Both the position numbers and the translations under genes were made by a program. From Ferdinandcohnia sp047246645 (GTDB taxonomy: Bacteria > Bacillota > Bacilli > Bacillales > Bacillaceae_L): 64,000 nucleotides of DNA. The stretch spans positions 62,001 through 126,000 of the forward strand of contig NZ_JBFOKR010000012.1 of NCBI RefSeq assembly GCF_047246645.1, written 5' to 3'. The notes below the pieces were generated by a model that was not told the origin of the DNA, ran no database searches, and saw only the letters and a list, made by a program, of their open reading frames with translations. Below are positions 1 to 8,796 of this stretch, piece after piece (position 1 is the stretch's first letter; the number at the start of each line of letters is the position of its first letter).

Positions 1-227
1 ACGGTTGTGACATCGAGGGGACCGTTGAAAACTCAATTATATTTAGAGGTGTAAAAATTAGAAAAGGTGCAACTGTGAAAAATAGTATCGTCATGCAAAA
101 AGGAATTATTGAAGAAGGAACGTATCTGGAAAATGTCATAACGGATAAACAAGTAAATATTACACCAGACAAAGTGATAATTGGGGAATTCTATCCTCAT
201 GTTATAAAAAAAGCGGAGAACGTATAA
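1..227 (+). CDS. glgD: Glucose-1-phosphate adenylyltransferase GlgD subunit, C-terminal fragment
   Basis: The window opens inside this gene; only the last 74 or so codons are present, in frame from base 3 to a TAA at 225-227. The residues visible (NSIIFRGV, KNSIVMQKG, LENVITDK) form the left-handed beta-helix repeat of the C-terminal hexapeptide domain of GlgC/GlgD ADP-glucose pyrophosphorylases, and their pattern is closest to the GlgD regulatory subunit. GlgD modulates GlgC, which makes ADP-glucose for glycogen synthesis. The gene ends 12 bases before glgA, so the two are cotranscribed. GlgD rather than GlgC is inferred from the tail sequence and gene order. Confidence 0.82.
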   Translation, partial: GCDIEGTVENSIIFRGVKIRKGATVKNSIVMQKGIIEEGTYLENVITDKQVNITPDKVIIGEFYPHVIKKAENV

Positions 228-239
228 TGGGGGAAAGTC

Positions 240-1682
240 ATGAATGTATTGTTTGCCGCATCTGAATGTGCTCCGTTTATTAAAACTGGCGGCCTTGGAG
301 ATGTAATTGGTGCTTTACCAAAAGCATTACAGAAGGAAGATATAAATGTAACAGTTATCTTGCCAAAATACAGTGATTTGGCAGATTCATATAAAGAAAA
401 ATTAGAATTAATACGAATAATTGATGTTCCAGTTGGATGGCGGAAACAATTTTGCGGTATTGAAAAAATCGTATATAACGGGGTTACATGTTACTTTCTC
501 GATAATGAGTATTATTTTAAAAGGTATGGAAGTTACGGTTTTTACGATGATGGTGAAAGATTTGCTTTTTTCTCACGTGCAGTACTTGAGACATTGCCTT
601 ATCTTGAAGAGAAACCTGATGTTATTCATTGTCATGATTGGCAAACCGGACCAATTCCTTTACTATTACAGGCACATTACAAGTATCATCCTTTTTACCA
701 AGAGATAAAGACAGTTTTCACTATTCATAACCTTCGCTACCAAGGGGTATACCCTCGAAACGTATTAGGGGAATTATTAGACGTAAGTGATCGATATTTT
801 CATATTGAAGCTGTTGAATTCTACGGGAATGTTAGTTACTTAAAAGCCGGCTTAGCCTTTGCTGATTCGATAACCACGGTAAGCCCAACCTATGGAAATG
901 AAATACAAACCGCTTATTACGGAGAAAATCTTGATGGTTTTTTGCGTAAGCGTGGCGGTGATATATGTGGGATTGTTAATGGGATTGATTCTCATGAATA
1001 TAATCCCGCTACTGATCCTAATCTCTTTATCAACTATGATTCGTATGAAGGAAAAGCTGAGAATAAAAGACTTTTACAAGAACAGCTCGGACTTCCAGTT
1101 AATCCAAAAATCCCTGTCATTTCGATGATAACCAGATTAGTAGAACAAAAGGGGATTGACCTTGTTTTACATGTTTTTGAAGAAATAATTAAACAAAATG
1201 TACAATTTGTTTTACTTGGAACAGGGGAATCGCGATATGAAGATGCCTTTCGTGAATTAGCCGAAAAATATCCCGCTCAGGTTTCCGCTAATTTATTATT
1301 CGATGAAGGATTATCCCGAAAAGTCTATGCAGGATCAGATTTATTTTTAATGCCGTCTCAGTTTGAACCATGTGGAATTGGTCAATTACTTGCTTTCCGT
1401 TATGGAACTTTGCCTATTGTTAGGGAAACTGGTGGTCTAAAAGATACCGTAATTCCTTACAATGAATTCACTGATTATGGGAATGGATTTAGTTTCACGA
1501 ACTACAATGCGCACGATATGCTTTATACAATTGAAAGGGCGATTTGGTTTTATCGGTTCCAGCCAAAGAAGTGGAAAGAGCTTATCGAAAGAGCATTGAA
1601 TTTGGACTTCAGTTGGAAGGCATCCGCAAAAGAGTATAAAGCTTTATATGAAGCGGTACTTTTTAATAAGACATACAGTTAA
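240..1682 (+). CDS. glgA: Glycogen synthase (ADP-glucose type, GT5)
   Basis: 480 residues, the normal length for bacterial GlgA, which adds glucose from ADP-glucose to the growing alpha-1,4-glucan. The N-terminal KTGGLGDV motif (about residues 17-24) is the ADP-glucose binding signature; the C-terminal Rossmann half carries ITRLVEQKG and the EPCGIGQ segment with the conserved Glu of GT5 enzymes. The ATG follows a GGGGGAAAG ribosome binding site. It is the last gene of a glgD-glgA operon closed by a terminator right after the stop. Glycogen phosphorylase (glgP), which follows glgA in B. subtilis, is absent here. Confidence 0.97.
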   Translation: MNVLFAASECAPFIKTGGLGDVIGALPKALQKEDINVTVILPKYSDLADSYKEKLELIRIIDVPVGWRKQFCGIEKIVYNGVTCYFLDNEYYFKRYGSYGFYDDGERFAFFSRAVLETLPYLEEKPDVIHCHDWQTGPIPLLLQAHYKYHPFYQEIKTVFTIHNLRYQGVYPRNVLGELLDVSDRYFHIEAVEFYGNVSYLKAGLAFADSITTVSPTYGNEIQTAYYGENLDGFLRKRGGDICGIVNGIDSHEYNPATDPNLFINYDSYEGKAENKRLLQEQLGLPVNPKIPVISMITRLVEQKGIDLVLHVFEEIIKQNVQFVLLGTGESRYEDAFRELAEKYPAQVSANLLFDEGLSRKVYAGSDLFLMPSQFEPCGIGQLLAFRYGTLPIVRETGGLKDTVIPYNEFTDYGNGFSFTNYNAHDMLYTIERAIWFYRFQPKKWKELIERALNLDFSWKASAKEYKALYEAVLFNKTYS

Positions 1683-1714
1683 AAACGTTAGGATTAGCTC
1701 CTAACGTTTTTTCT
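1681..1714 (+). terminator. Rho-independent terminator of the glg operon
   Basis: Perfect 13-bp stem (1681-1693 with 1699-1711) around a TTAGC loop, followed by T residues; it starts inside the glgA stop codon. Confidence 0.9.
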
Positions 1715-1717
1715 TAC

Positions 1718-1861
1718 CTATTTACGGCCAAGCTGTGTTAATGCAATACGGCGAAACGAGGAGCTGCTAAAATCAGTTGAGTTTTTTTGTTTAATTCGAT
1801 CACGTACTGGGTTTTCATCTGTCATCTTAGATTCATTTTGTTCATTTTGGTTTTCTACCAT
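1718..1861 (-). CDS. Small hypothetical protein, 47 aa
   Basis: A 47-residue polar protein starting MVENQNEQNE and ending ALTQLGRK. The start at 1861 is chosen because a GGGGTGAGG ribosome binding site lies just upstream on the minus strand; a longer reading to 1909 has no such site. It is Asn/Gln/Glu-rich at the N-terminus and Ser/Arg-rich at the C-terminus, with no Cys, signal peptide or membrane segment. No family is recognised. Just upstream on the same strand lies another tiny ORF (1930-2097), and the two may form one unit. Confidence 0.55.
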   Translation of the reverse strand: MVENQNEQNESKMTDENPVRDRIKQKNSTDFSSSSFRRIALTQLGRK

Positions 1862-1929
1862 GGAGACCTCACCCCAAACTTTTCTTGAAGGTAGATTCCC
1901 CATGAACAAGATTATTTATAACAATTGTG

Positions 1930-2097
1930 TTAAATTACTGGATAGTAAAAATCATATCTAGGATTATAGTAATACGGTGGTCTTGGCCCAATCTCAGGCA
2001 TTTCAAAGGATTGATCATTGACATTATAGACAAGGTCAACCTTTTTTGTAGAGTTATTCATCAACAAAAACTTAACCTCTTGATTAAAATAATACAT
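1930..2097 (-). CDS. Small Tyr/Pro-rich hypothetical protein, 55 aa
   Basis: 55 residues beginning MYYFNQEVKF. The C-terminal third is rich in Tyr, Pro and Asn (PPYYYNPRYDFYYPVI), a composition often seen in coat or surface-associated small proteins. The start is supported by a strong AAAGGAGG ribosome binding site seven or eight bases upstream. It lies 68 bases before the 47-residue gene on the same strand and diverges from the short-chain dehydrogenase. No family is recognised; a role in the spore or envelope is only a guess from composition. Confidence 0.6.
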   Translation of the reverse strand: MYYFNQEVKFLLMNNSTKKVDLVYNVNDQSFEMPEIGPRPPYYYNPRYDFYYPVI

Positions 2098-2174
2098 ACC
2101 TATGCCTCCTTTAGATGCTTACCCCATTTTATTCATCTCTGTCGTTTCATGAGCCCGTACCTGCGAAGATTCTT

Positions 2175-2194
2175 CTTGTATACCAGCATACAAG
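2175..2194. other. Inverted repeat between divergent genes
   Basis: CTTGTAT and ATACAAG arms (7 bp) separated by six bases, in the 154-bp gap between the divergent 55-aa gene and the dehydrogenase. It could be an operator or a leader hairpin; there is no T-run, so it is not a terminator. Confidence 0.4.
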
Positions 2195-2251
2195 CACCTG
2201 AACTTTCCTTAGTTCATACGCTAAATCAGTATTGAATTTAGGAGGTTGCCT

Positions 2252-3178
2252 ATGTCTAGCAGTAAACGAGAAAATGAAGGGAAGCAAAACTATCCCTTGA
2301 GTCCAAACTACGGGAGAATCACTCAATATGAGGATGTTGCATTAACGGTCCCTGAGCAAAGACAATTTCGTCAACCAGGGGTAGAAAAACTAATGGTACC
2401 AAGACCCATCATTGAAAACCCAAACTATCAAGGAAGCGCTAAACTGAGTGGAAAAGTTGCTTTGATTACAGGTGGGGATAGTGGAATAGGGGCAGCCGTA
2501 GCAATTGCGTTTGCAAAGGAAGGGGCTAATGTGGCTATCTCTTATTTAGATGAACAAGAGGACGCCGAACGCACGAAAAGTAGAATTGAGGAAATTGGCC
2601 AACAGTGTCTGTTACTCCCAGGCGATTTGCGGGATAAAAAACAATGTAGATCTATCGTTAAGGAAACAGTAAAAACCTTTGGAAAACTTGATATTTTATG
2701 TAATCATGTTGGGATTCAGTTTCAACAACTCAGTCTTCTTGATATAACTGATGAACAATTTGATGATACGTTTAAAGTAAATATCTATTCACATTTTTAT
2801 ACAACGAGAGCTGCTTTACCACATTTAAAAGCGGGAAGTTCTATTATTAACACGGCTTCAGTTGTTGCCTTTTACGGATATGATCAGCTAATTGATTATA
2901 CAGCAACAAAGGCTGCTAATGTAGGTTTTACACGTGCACTAGCAAGAAATCTTGTTTCAAAAGGAATTCGGGTTAACGCTGTAGCTCCTGGTCGAGTATG
3001 GACTCCACTCATTCCTTCAAGCTTTTCAGCAGATCAAGTACCACTTGCCGGGAACCCAATGGATCGTCAAGGTCAACCCTTTGAACTTGCACCAACCTAT
3101 GTTTACCTTGCCTCAGATGACTCTCGATTTGTCACAGGGCAAACATTACATGTAAATGGTGGGCAGGTTATGGCTTAG
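2252..3178 (+). CDS. SDR family oxidoreductase (YhdF/YdaD-like general stress type)
   Basis: 308-residue short-chain dehydrogenase of the long subclass with a 65-residue N-terminal extension, as in the B. subtilis general-stress proteins YdaD and YhdF. The cofactor motif TGGDSGIG is at residues 73-80, the catalytic Ser at 203, and YxxxK (YTATK) at 216-220. The usual NNAG motif reads NHVG (151-154), an odd substitution. The ATG at 2252 is preferred over an in-frame TTG at 2246 because GGAGG ends one base before that TTG, while the ATG has correct spacing. Substrate unknown; sigma-B control would be expected from relatives, but I see no clear sigma-B promoter. Confidence 0.9.
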   Translation: MSSSKRENEGKQNYPLSPNYGRITQYEDVALTVPEQRQFRQPGVEKLMVPRPIIENPNYQGSAKLSGKVALITGGDSGIGAAVAIAFAKEGANVAISYLDEQEDAERTKSRIEEIGQQCLLLPGDLRDKKQCRSIVKETVKTFGKLDILCNHVGIQFQQLSLLDITDEQFDDTFKVNIYSHFYTTRAALPHLKAGSSIINTASVVAFYGYDQLIDYTATKAANVGFTRALARNLVSKGIRVNAVAPGRVWTPLIPSSFSADQVPLAGNPMDRQGQPFELAPTYVYLASDDSRFVTGQTLHVNGGQVMA

Positions 3179-3187
3179 TTACTACCT

Positions 3188-3230
3188 GCCGAAAAATAGA
3201 AAGCCATCTTATCTATTTTTCGGCTTTCTT
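3188..3230. terminator. Rho-independent terminator, possibly bidirectional
   Basis: 13-bp stem (3188-3200 with 3212-3224) followed by a T-rich tract on the plus strand. It closes the dehydrogenase gene and faces the end of the minus-strand 44-aa ORF. Confidence 0.8.
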
Positions 3231-3232
3231 TC

Positions 3233-3367
3233 TTACCGTTTCTGTTCCTTTATAGGAGCGTTATTTGGCTTTTCAGGAAACGATGCTTTCCCTTGATCTG
3301 GGCCTGTTAAATCATTCCGTTGGTCAAGAACTTTTCCGGTGAACTCTACAGGATTTGAATCTTTCAT
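3233..3367 (-). CDS. Small hypothetical protein, 44 aa
   Basis: 44-residue hydrophilic protein starting MKDSNPVEFTGKV, rich in Pro, Lys and Asp, with no Cys and no membrane segment. The start has a near-perfect GGAGGTG ribosome binding site six bases upstream, which is the main support for reality. It converges on the dehydrogenase and shares its terminator region. The style resembles small unstructured Bacillus proteins such as minor spore proteins, but I do not recognise a family. Confidence 0.55.
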   Translation of the reverse strand: MKDSNPVEFTGKVLDQRNDLTGPDQGKASFPEKPNNAPIKEQKR

Positions 3368-3535
3368 TTTTTTCACCTCCACCATTTTTAGCATGGGTAA
3401 AACGAGGTTATTTATTAAATTTTTTAAAGATAATGTAGTTCATCTATTAAACAGAAAATTATTAAAATTTAATAAGATTTTCTCCACTACTCATGCTAAA
3501 ATAAAGAAAATTGCGTTCTAAAAAGGGGATATGAA

Positions 3536-3898
3536 ATGCGCTATAGTGGTGTTGTTCGTTTAGGCGGGATTTTAATGGGGATTGGGGTTTTATTTTTAAC
3601 AGTTTTCGTTATAGCATTGATGTTACTTGCTGGTTTAGATGGTGTTCAAAGCACTTCTTATTTATTCTTTATACCTATTCTTCTACTGTTTTTAGTAAGT
3701 ATCGTACTAATAATGGTATCATGGCGAAAAAAAAGTAAGAGTACACCTGTCTTTTTTGGAATAATAGCTATTCTTTCCATTTCTTTCTTTATTGTAAGTC
3801 GCGGAGCACTTGGAAGTTTACCAGAGACTGTAATGCTTATTGAGGGATTATTAGCCGGGTTTCTGGCATTTAAAACATATCGAGAAAATAAACAATAA
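3536..3898 (+). CDS. Hypothetical small integral membrane protein
   Basis: 120 residues with four predicted membrane segments (roughly residues 9-32, 41-61, 68-87 and 95-112) joined by short loops; a basic RKKSK loop follows the second segment, suggesting it faces the cytoplasm. The ATG is preceded by AAAAGGGG. It is a single-gene unit with a terminator directly downstream. No catalytic motif is seen and no family is recognised. Confidence 0.7.
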   Translation: MRYSGVVRLGGILMGIGVLFLTVFVIALMLLAGLDGVQSTSYLFFIPILLLFLVSIVLIMVSWRKKSKSTPVFFGIIAILSISFFIVSRGALGSLPETVMLIEGLLAGFLAFKTYRENKQ

Positions 3899-3900
3899 CG

Positions 3901-3938
3901 AAAAAGGATTGTACAGATTCATCCGTACAATCCTTTTT
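3901..3938. terminator. Bidirectional terminator between convergent genes
   Basis: Perfect 14-bp stem (3901-3914 with 3925-3938) with A-run and T-run on opposite sides; serves the membrane-protein gene on plus and the GH18 gene on minus. Confidence 0.92.
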
Positions 3939-3939
3939 C

Positions 3940-5091
3940 TTATTTTTTCAAGGTGTAATAACCAGATACCTTAGTTGCTTCCAAGGCCTCATAAATTGTA
4001 CCTACCATGCTTTCTGGACCAGTTGAATCATGCCCTAGCTCCCAGATCATCATTCCGCCAAAGCCGTTATTAAGGGCTAGTTCGGTTTTTCGTTGCATGG
4101 TTGTTTTCCCATTAAAATGATACGTTGTGTCATTCATCATAACAGTATCATTAGTTGCATTCTTAGGATCTGCACTTACAATTGCTCCGTAAGATACTTG
4201 TTTTATATCTGGATTTTCAGGTTGTGCATAAAATGGAACACCTAGAACCAATTTTTCTTTTGACAGTTTATGTGAGTCAAAAAGGGTTCCCCAATAACTA
4301 ACTATTTTCTCAGTAAACGGGTAAGGGGATAGGTTTTTAGCGAAATAACCTCCATCCCATTGACCATCATAGGCCATGATATTCACATAATCAACATACT
4401 CAAACATCGTTGGCTCGTATTTAACATATCCTAGCTCGGTTAGCGTTTCTCCATGAATCTTAGAATGGACTGCAATTGATAATTCCTTTTCCTTGCTGTG
4501 GAGTTGTTTACTTAATTCTTTCATAAAAACAGTTAAGTTCGTTGCATCTTCATTTGTTCGTGGATGTTCAAAATCAATATCGATTCCATCAAGATTATAT
4601 TTTTCCACTGCTGTCATCAGTTCAGTAATAAGCTTGTTCCGGCTCGTTTGATTGGCTAATGCTGATGAAAAATAACCATAGGATTCTCCACCATTCATGT
4701 GATACCAGCCACCAACTGCCAAAATAACCTTTGTCTGATGCTTCTTAGCATTTTTCACAGTGTCCTGCAGATTTTTTATTGCATGGTCCCCAGTAAATAA
4801 TAGACTACCGTCTTTTTCTGGATGAGCAAATGAAAAAATGACATGTGTAAGTTTTTCGTAGTCGACTTGATTTGGATCTCTGAAATCCTGATTGTAACCA
4901 ATTAGTACGCTTGATTTCTGTTCTTCTATCTTAGGCATATCCTTCATATTTGGGGATTTAGTCGAATATGGCGACTGTTTTACATCATATTCTGGCTTTG
5001 CTTCATTCTTAGAGAAAAACGCACCAGAAAAGAAGCCACCCATAAATAGTACAACTAAAAAGACACCAATGAAGACATGTTGTTTTTTCAT
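3940..5091 (-). CDS. Secreted glycoside hydrolase family 18 protein
   Basis: 383 residues. An N-terminal hydrophobic stretch (about 7-27) without an obvious cleavage site gives a signal anchor. The GH18 barrel follows: ILAVGGW (about 123-129) and the catalytic DGIDIDFE at 168-175, with the Asp-x-Asp-x-Glu acid/base intact. It should therefore hydrolyse a beta-1,4-GlcNAc polymer, either chitin or peptidoglycan glycan. No LysM or other binding domain is present. AGGAGG precedes the ATG. It stands alone and is convergent with the membrane-protein gene. Confidence 0.9.
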   Translation of the reverse strand: MKKQHVFIGVFLVVLFMGGFFSGAFFSKNEAKPEYDVKQSPYSTKSPNMKDMPKIEEQKSSVLIGYNQDFRDPNQVDYEKLTHVIFSFAHPEKDGSLLFTGDHAIKNLQDTVKNAKKHQTKVILAVGGWYHMNGGESYGYFSSALANQTSRNKLITELMTAVEKYNLDGIDIDFEHPRTNEDATNLTVFMKELSKQLHSKEKELSIAVHSKIHGETLTELGYVKYEPTMFEYVDYVNIMAYDGQWDGGYFAKNLSPYPFTEKIVSYWGTLFDSHKLSKEKLVLGVPFYAQPENPDIKQVSYGAIVSADPKNATNDTVMMNDTTYHFNGKTTMQRKTELALNNGFGGMMIWELGHDSTGPESMVGTIYEALEATKVSGYYTLKK

Positions 5092-5215
5092 AGGTTGTTG
5101 TCCTCCTAATCTTCTTCACTATAGAATTGTAACAGAGAGAAGACCATGTTTTGCTTGGTAATATCAACCTTTTATAAAAGGCAGTATTCATATTTTTGGA
5201 TATTGAATGCACAAT

Positions 5216-5258
5216 AAAAGAAAAGCGCAAGCGCCTTGGATAAAGGAGTTGAAATTTC
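5216..5258 (+). repeat. Deletion remnant of the GC-rich hairpin repeat (family B)
   Basis: The left-end sequence AAAAGCGCAAGCGCCTTGG is fused almost directly to GGAGTTGAAATTTCT, the segment that lies near the other end of the full copy at 38.7-38.9 kb. The intervening hairpins are missing. It lies in the gap between the divergent GH18 gene and the helicase gene. Confidence 0.65.
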
Positions 5259-5320
5259 TTTACTTTATAATCATTAAAAAATATCCTAAGACATATTACG
5301 TGTACTAAAGGGGTTAACTC

Positions 5321-7852
5321 ATGAGCGAACGTTTAGAGCATTACTATCAAAGAGCTATAGAACGAGCAAAAGCAATGGTGATGGAAGATATCAATCACTA
5401 TTTAGAGGAAAAAGAAGATATGCCTTCATATGAACAATATATTAGGGAGCGTGGACATTTTTTTGAACAGATTTGGCAAAATGCATGGTTGAACACAGCC
5501 GGGAGTCATGCTCGATATTCGGAAAAGAAGGAATTTCTTGAGGAACATGGTTTTGAAGTGGAAGATGTACCCAAGAAGCTCATAAATCAGCTGTTTCGAA
5601 CAGAGATTCGAAGTGTAGAGCCCTATAACATCCTGGATTGGTTAGAAACTCAGTTCGCGAATCAAAACGAAGCATGGAAAGAAAAATATACACTTGCAAG
5701 AGCAGTATATACCGAACGTATGAAAAACCAGAAGGATCGAGAAGTAAAAAGCAAATTCTTAGACAAGCTTGTATACTATACTGAGCAGTTGCTCGGAGAA
5801 AATTACGAAGAGCTTTACCTATATGTTCGGTATTTACTAGGCAGCCAATTAGCTATTGAGATTGAACAAAAAGGAATTATTTTATCTTCAGAAGATATCA
5901 CCTTTTCGTCGTACATTTACAAAGAAACAGAATTCTTATATACTCAATACTTTTTTCATGAAGATGCTACCGAACAGTATGAGAACCTCATTCTTACATA
6001 TTTACTTGATTTTGGGCCAAACTGGTTAAAAAATCATCTACCCGATCATTTGTTCGATGAGTATAAACAAGCATTTAATGAAGCACTGAATGAATCGTTT
6101 TTGACAGAAGCGGCTTATGAATTGTTCATTGAACTAAGGGATGATTTATTTGAGGACTTCTTAGACGAATACATTTCTGACTTAACGAAACTTATCGATA
6201 TTCCATTTGACCTTAATACTCATCGGGAACTTTTTAAGACCGATATCTATGAACGAGAACAAAAGGTCATCCGAGAAAAAGAGGAAAGAAAAAGGCAGCA
6301 AGAAGAAGAAGCAAGGATGCTGGAAGACATATTTGGAAGAGAATATAACCTTTTTCCCGGACGAAATATTCAATATGTCCTTCATGTAGGTGAAACAAAT
6401 ACTGGTAAGACCTTTCAAGCTATTCAGAGGATGAAAGAAGCCAAAAGTGGTATTTATTTAGCACCCTTACGTTTATTAGCCTTAGAAATTTATGAGACCC
6501 TTAATAGCGAAGGTGTACCATGTAACTTAAAGACAGGGGAAGAAGAGAAATATGTTGAAGGAGCAGCACATGTATCTTCTACTGTAGAGATGTTACGTGA
6601 GAAGGACTATTATGAGATTGTTGTGATTGATGAGGCACAAATGATTGCTGATAAAGATCGAGGATTCTCTTGGTATAAGGCCATTACGAAAGCAAACGCA
6701 CAGGAAGTCCATATTATCTGCAGCTTCCATGCAAAATCAATGATCCTACAGTTGTTAGGAGATTCACAAGTCGAAGTTTATGAATATGTACGAGATGTTC
6801 CTTTAGAGGTAGAAAACCAGTTATTTAAACTAAATCATACAAAAAAAGGAGATGCATTGGTCTGTTTTTCAAGAAGGAAGGTTCTTGAGACGGCATCTGA
6901 GCTTCAAAGAACCGGCCGTAGAGTCAGTATGATTTATGGCAGCATGCCTCCGGAAACAAGAAAGAAGCAAATTGAGCGTTTTATTGATGGTGAAACAACC
7001 GTTATCGTTGCAACAGATGCAATTGGAATGGGATTAAACTTACCTATAAGAAGGATTGTATTCTTAGAAAATGATAAGTTTGATGGTACGAGAAGAAGGT
7101 TGTTAACCTCTCAAGAGGTAAAACAAATTGCCGGACGTGCTGGCCGCAAGGGAATCTATAATATTGGAAGGGTGTCATTCACAAGTGATAGTAAGACAAT
7201 GACTCGTCTTCTTGAACAGGAGGATGAGCCGCTTGAAGGTTTCGCTATTGCACCTACTACAGCTGTACTTGAAAAGTTTCAAAAATACTCTCGAAAACTC
7301 GGGATGTTCTTTTACCTATGGGATCAATTTAAAAGCCCGGAAGGAACAAAAAAAGCAACACTCTCTGAAGAACGTCTTTTATATGAACTCGTAGAAGACA
7401 CAATTATTGAAGCAAAGCTGTCATTACCTGATTTGTATGGCTTTTTACATTTACCGTTTTCCTCAAATGAGCAACAACTAAGAGCCCAATGGAAAAGAAA
7501 TTTAGAGGCGATCGTTGATGGACAAGCTTTACCAGATCCAGTTGTTAAAGACTCAGGACTTGAGGAACTCGAATTATCCTATAAAGCAATAGGTCTACAT
7601 TTGCTTTTCCTATACAAGCTCGGGAAGAACACAGAAGCACATTATTGGGAAAGAATAAGAGAAGAAATCAGTGACAAAATACATGAGCAATTGAAATCAG
7701 GGGTACAACCAGCTAAGAGAGTGTGTAAACGGTGTGGGAAAAATCTTCCGATTGGATTTTCATTTACCATATGTAATGAATGTTATTTTGAACGTCCTCG
7801 AAGACCATCACGTATACCAAAGAAATATCCGAACAGAAATAATGGAAAGTAG
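5321..7852 (+). CDS. Suv3-like superfamily 2 RNA helicase with C-terminal zinc finger
   Basis: 843 residues. The first 350 residues are helical and highly charged, with no recognised domain. Walker A is GETNTGKT (about 357-364) and motif II is DEAQ (437-440). The helicase C-terminal domain has YGSMPPETR and ATDAIGMGLNLP, then QIAGRAGR (motif VI). GETNTGKT, the PLRLLA motif and TGEE after it are characteristic of the Suv3 family rather than DEAD-box or RecQ helicases. A CxxC-x(n)-CxxC ribbon lies near 801-823. Suv3 relatives unwind structured RNA with exonucleases; that role here is inferred. Monocistronic, GGGG-type ribosome binding site, followed by a terminator. Confidence 0.85.
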   Translation: MSERLEHYYQRAIERAKAMVMEDINHYLEEKEDMPSYEQYIRERGHFFEQIWQNAWLNTAGSHARYSEKKEFLEEHGFEVEDVPKKLINQLFRTEIRSVEPYNILDWLETQFANQNEAWKEKYTLARAVYTERMKNQKDREVKSKFLDKLVYYTEQLLGENYEELYLYVRYLLGSQLAIEIEQKGIILSSEDITFSSYIYKETEFLYTQYFFHEDATEQYENLILTYLLDFGPNWLKNHLPDHLFDEYKQAFNEALNESFLTEAAYELFIELRDDLFEDFLDEYISDLTKLIDIPFDLNTHRELFKTDIYEREQKVIREKEERKRQQEEEARMLEDIFGREYNLFPGRNIQYVLHVGETNTGKTFQAIQRMKEAKSGIYLAPLRLLALEIYETLNSEGVPCNLKTGEEEKYVEGAAHVSSTVEMLREKDYYEIVVIDEAQMIADKDRGFSWYKAITKANAQEVHIICSFHAKSMILQLLGDSQVEVYEYVRDVPLEVENQLFKLNHTKKGDALVCFSRRKVLETASELQRTGRRVSMIYGSMPPETRKKQIERFIDGETTVIVATDAIGMGLNLPIRRIVFLENDKFDGTRRRLLTSQEVKQIAGRAGRKGIYNIGRVSFTSDSKTMTRLLEQEDEPLEGFAIAPTTAVLEKFQKYSRKLGMFFYLWDQFKSPEGTKKATLSEERLLYELVEDTIIEAKLSLPDLYGFLHLPFSSNEQQLRAQWKRNLEAIVDGQALPDPVVKDSGLEELELSYKAIGLHLLFLYKLGKNTEAHYWERIREEISDKIHEQLKSGVQPAKRVCKRCGKNLPIGFSFTICNECYFERPRRPSRIPKKYPNRNNGK

Positions 7853-7875
7853 CTCATTAGCTACTTTCTATTTTC
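7845..7875 (+). terminator. Rho-independent terminator of the Suv3-like gene
   Basis: 10-bp stem (7845-7854 with 7859-7868) with a CATT loop and a short T-run; the stem overlaps the stop codon. Confidence 0.8.
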
Positions 7876-7886
7876 AGTCCTAGAAC

Positions 7887-8519
7887 TTATCCAAAAAGTG
7901 TTGTAATACCCTGATATGCAAAATATACGCCAAATCCTAGTAGGGATAAACCAGACAAAATAGAAATCCAGATGAGGACAATACTATTTAGATATTTTCG
8001 AAAAAATGTAGTTAATGCTGCCACGAAAATATCCCATAAGGTTAATCCTATAAAAATCATTGAACTGTATATTAATAATTCGCCAGTTCCATTTTCCTGC
8101 GCTGTTTTTGCCAAAACAGAGCCATAAATTCCTAACCAGAATAAAATGGATAGTGGACTGGTTATTGACATAATAAAACCTGTAAGAAAACATTTTAATA
8201 GAGAATCTTTGTTTCTACTATACTCTAAATCAACGGAGTTAGCGCCTAACATACTTTCAATACCAGTATAGATTAAAACAAAGCCTCCAAATAACCACAA
8301 AAAGACTTGAACACCGGGGATACCAAGAAACTGAACCAAACCGAGGTAAACGAGGAGCATAAAGATTCCGTCTGCAATCATGGAGCCAGCACCAACTACC
8401 CAAGCATGCCAAAAGCCATTTTTTATTCCTTTATCTAAACGGGCTGAATTAACTGGACCGATTGGAGCGGCCAAAGTTAACCCTAATAGTATATAACTAA
8501 GTAATATGCTTACACTCAA
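7887..8519 (-). CDS. LysE family amino-acid exporter
   Basis: 210 residues with six predicted membrane helices. The N-terminal APIGPVNSARLDKGIKNG segment (about residues 18-35) is the LysE/RhtB signature, with an AxxP-GP pattern in the first helix and its following loop. The family exports basic amino acids, homoserine lactone or similar small solutes; the substrate here is unknown. The start is a TTG with GGAG nine bases upstream. It diverges from the SNF2 gene. Confidence 0.88.
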   Translation of the reverse strand: MSVSILLSYILLGLTLAAPIGPVNSARLDKGIKNGFWHAWVVGAGSMIADGIFMLLVYLGLVQFLGIPGVQVFLWLFGGFVLIYTGIESMLGANSVDLEYSRNKDSLLKCFLTGFIMSITSPLSILFWLGIYGSVLAKTAQENGTGELLIYSSMIFIGLTLWDIFVAALTTFFRKYLNSIVLIWISILSGLSLLGFGVYFAYQGITTLFG

Positions 8520-8752
8520 TAGTCATCACTCCATCCCTTTTAAACCGCCTACCGATTTAACGCAGAAACAAGTCTTTTCTAATTGATTTCTCTTTACCGG
8601 AAGATAGTTTATAAAAAATACAACTTGTACATTTTATGAAAAAGTTTGGAACGTATGACCCTTGTCCAATAATTTCTCGATTTTATTTGGGGTACGAACA
8701 TCAGTTTCGTCATTTTAGAAGAAATATGATAGAATTGGTTACATAAAAAAAG

Positions 8753-8772
8753 TAACATTACTATCAATGTTA
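8753..8772. other. Inverted repeat in the SNF2 5-prime region
   Basis: TAACATT and AATGTTA arms around six bases, 25 bases before the TTG start of the SNF2 gene. It is either an operator or a leader hairpin. Nothing else is recognisable in the 277-bp gap between the divergent lysE-type and SNF2 genes. Confidence 0.4.
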
Positions 8773-8796
8773 AAGGATTAGAAGGAGCGGGATTCC

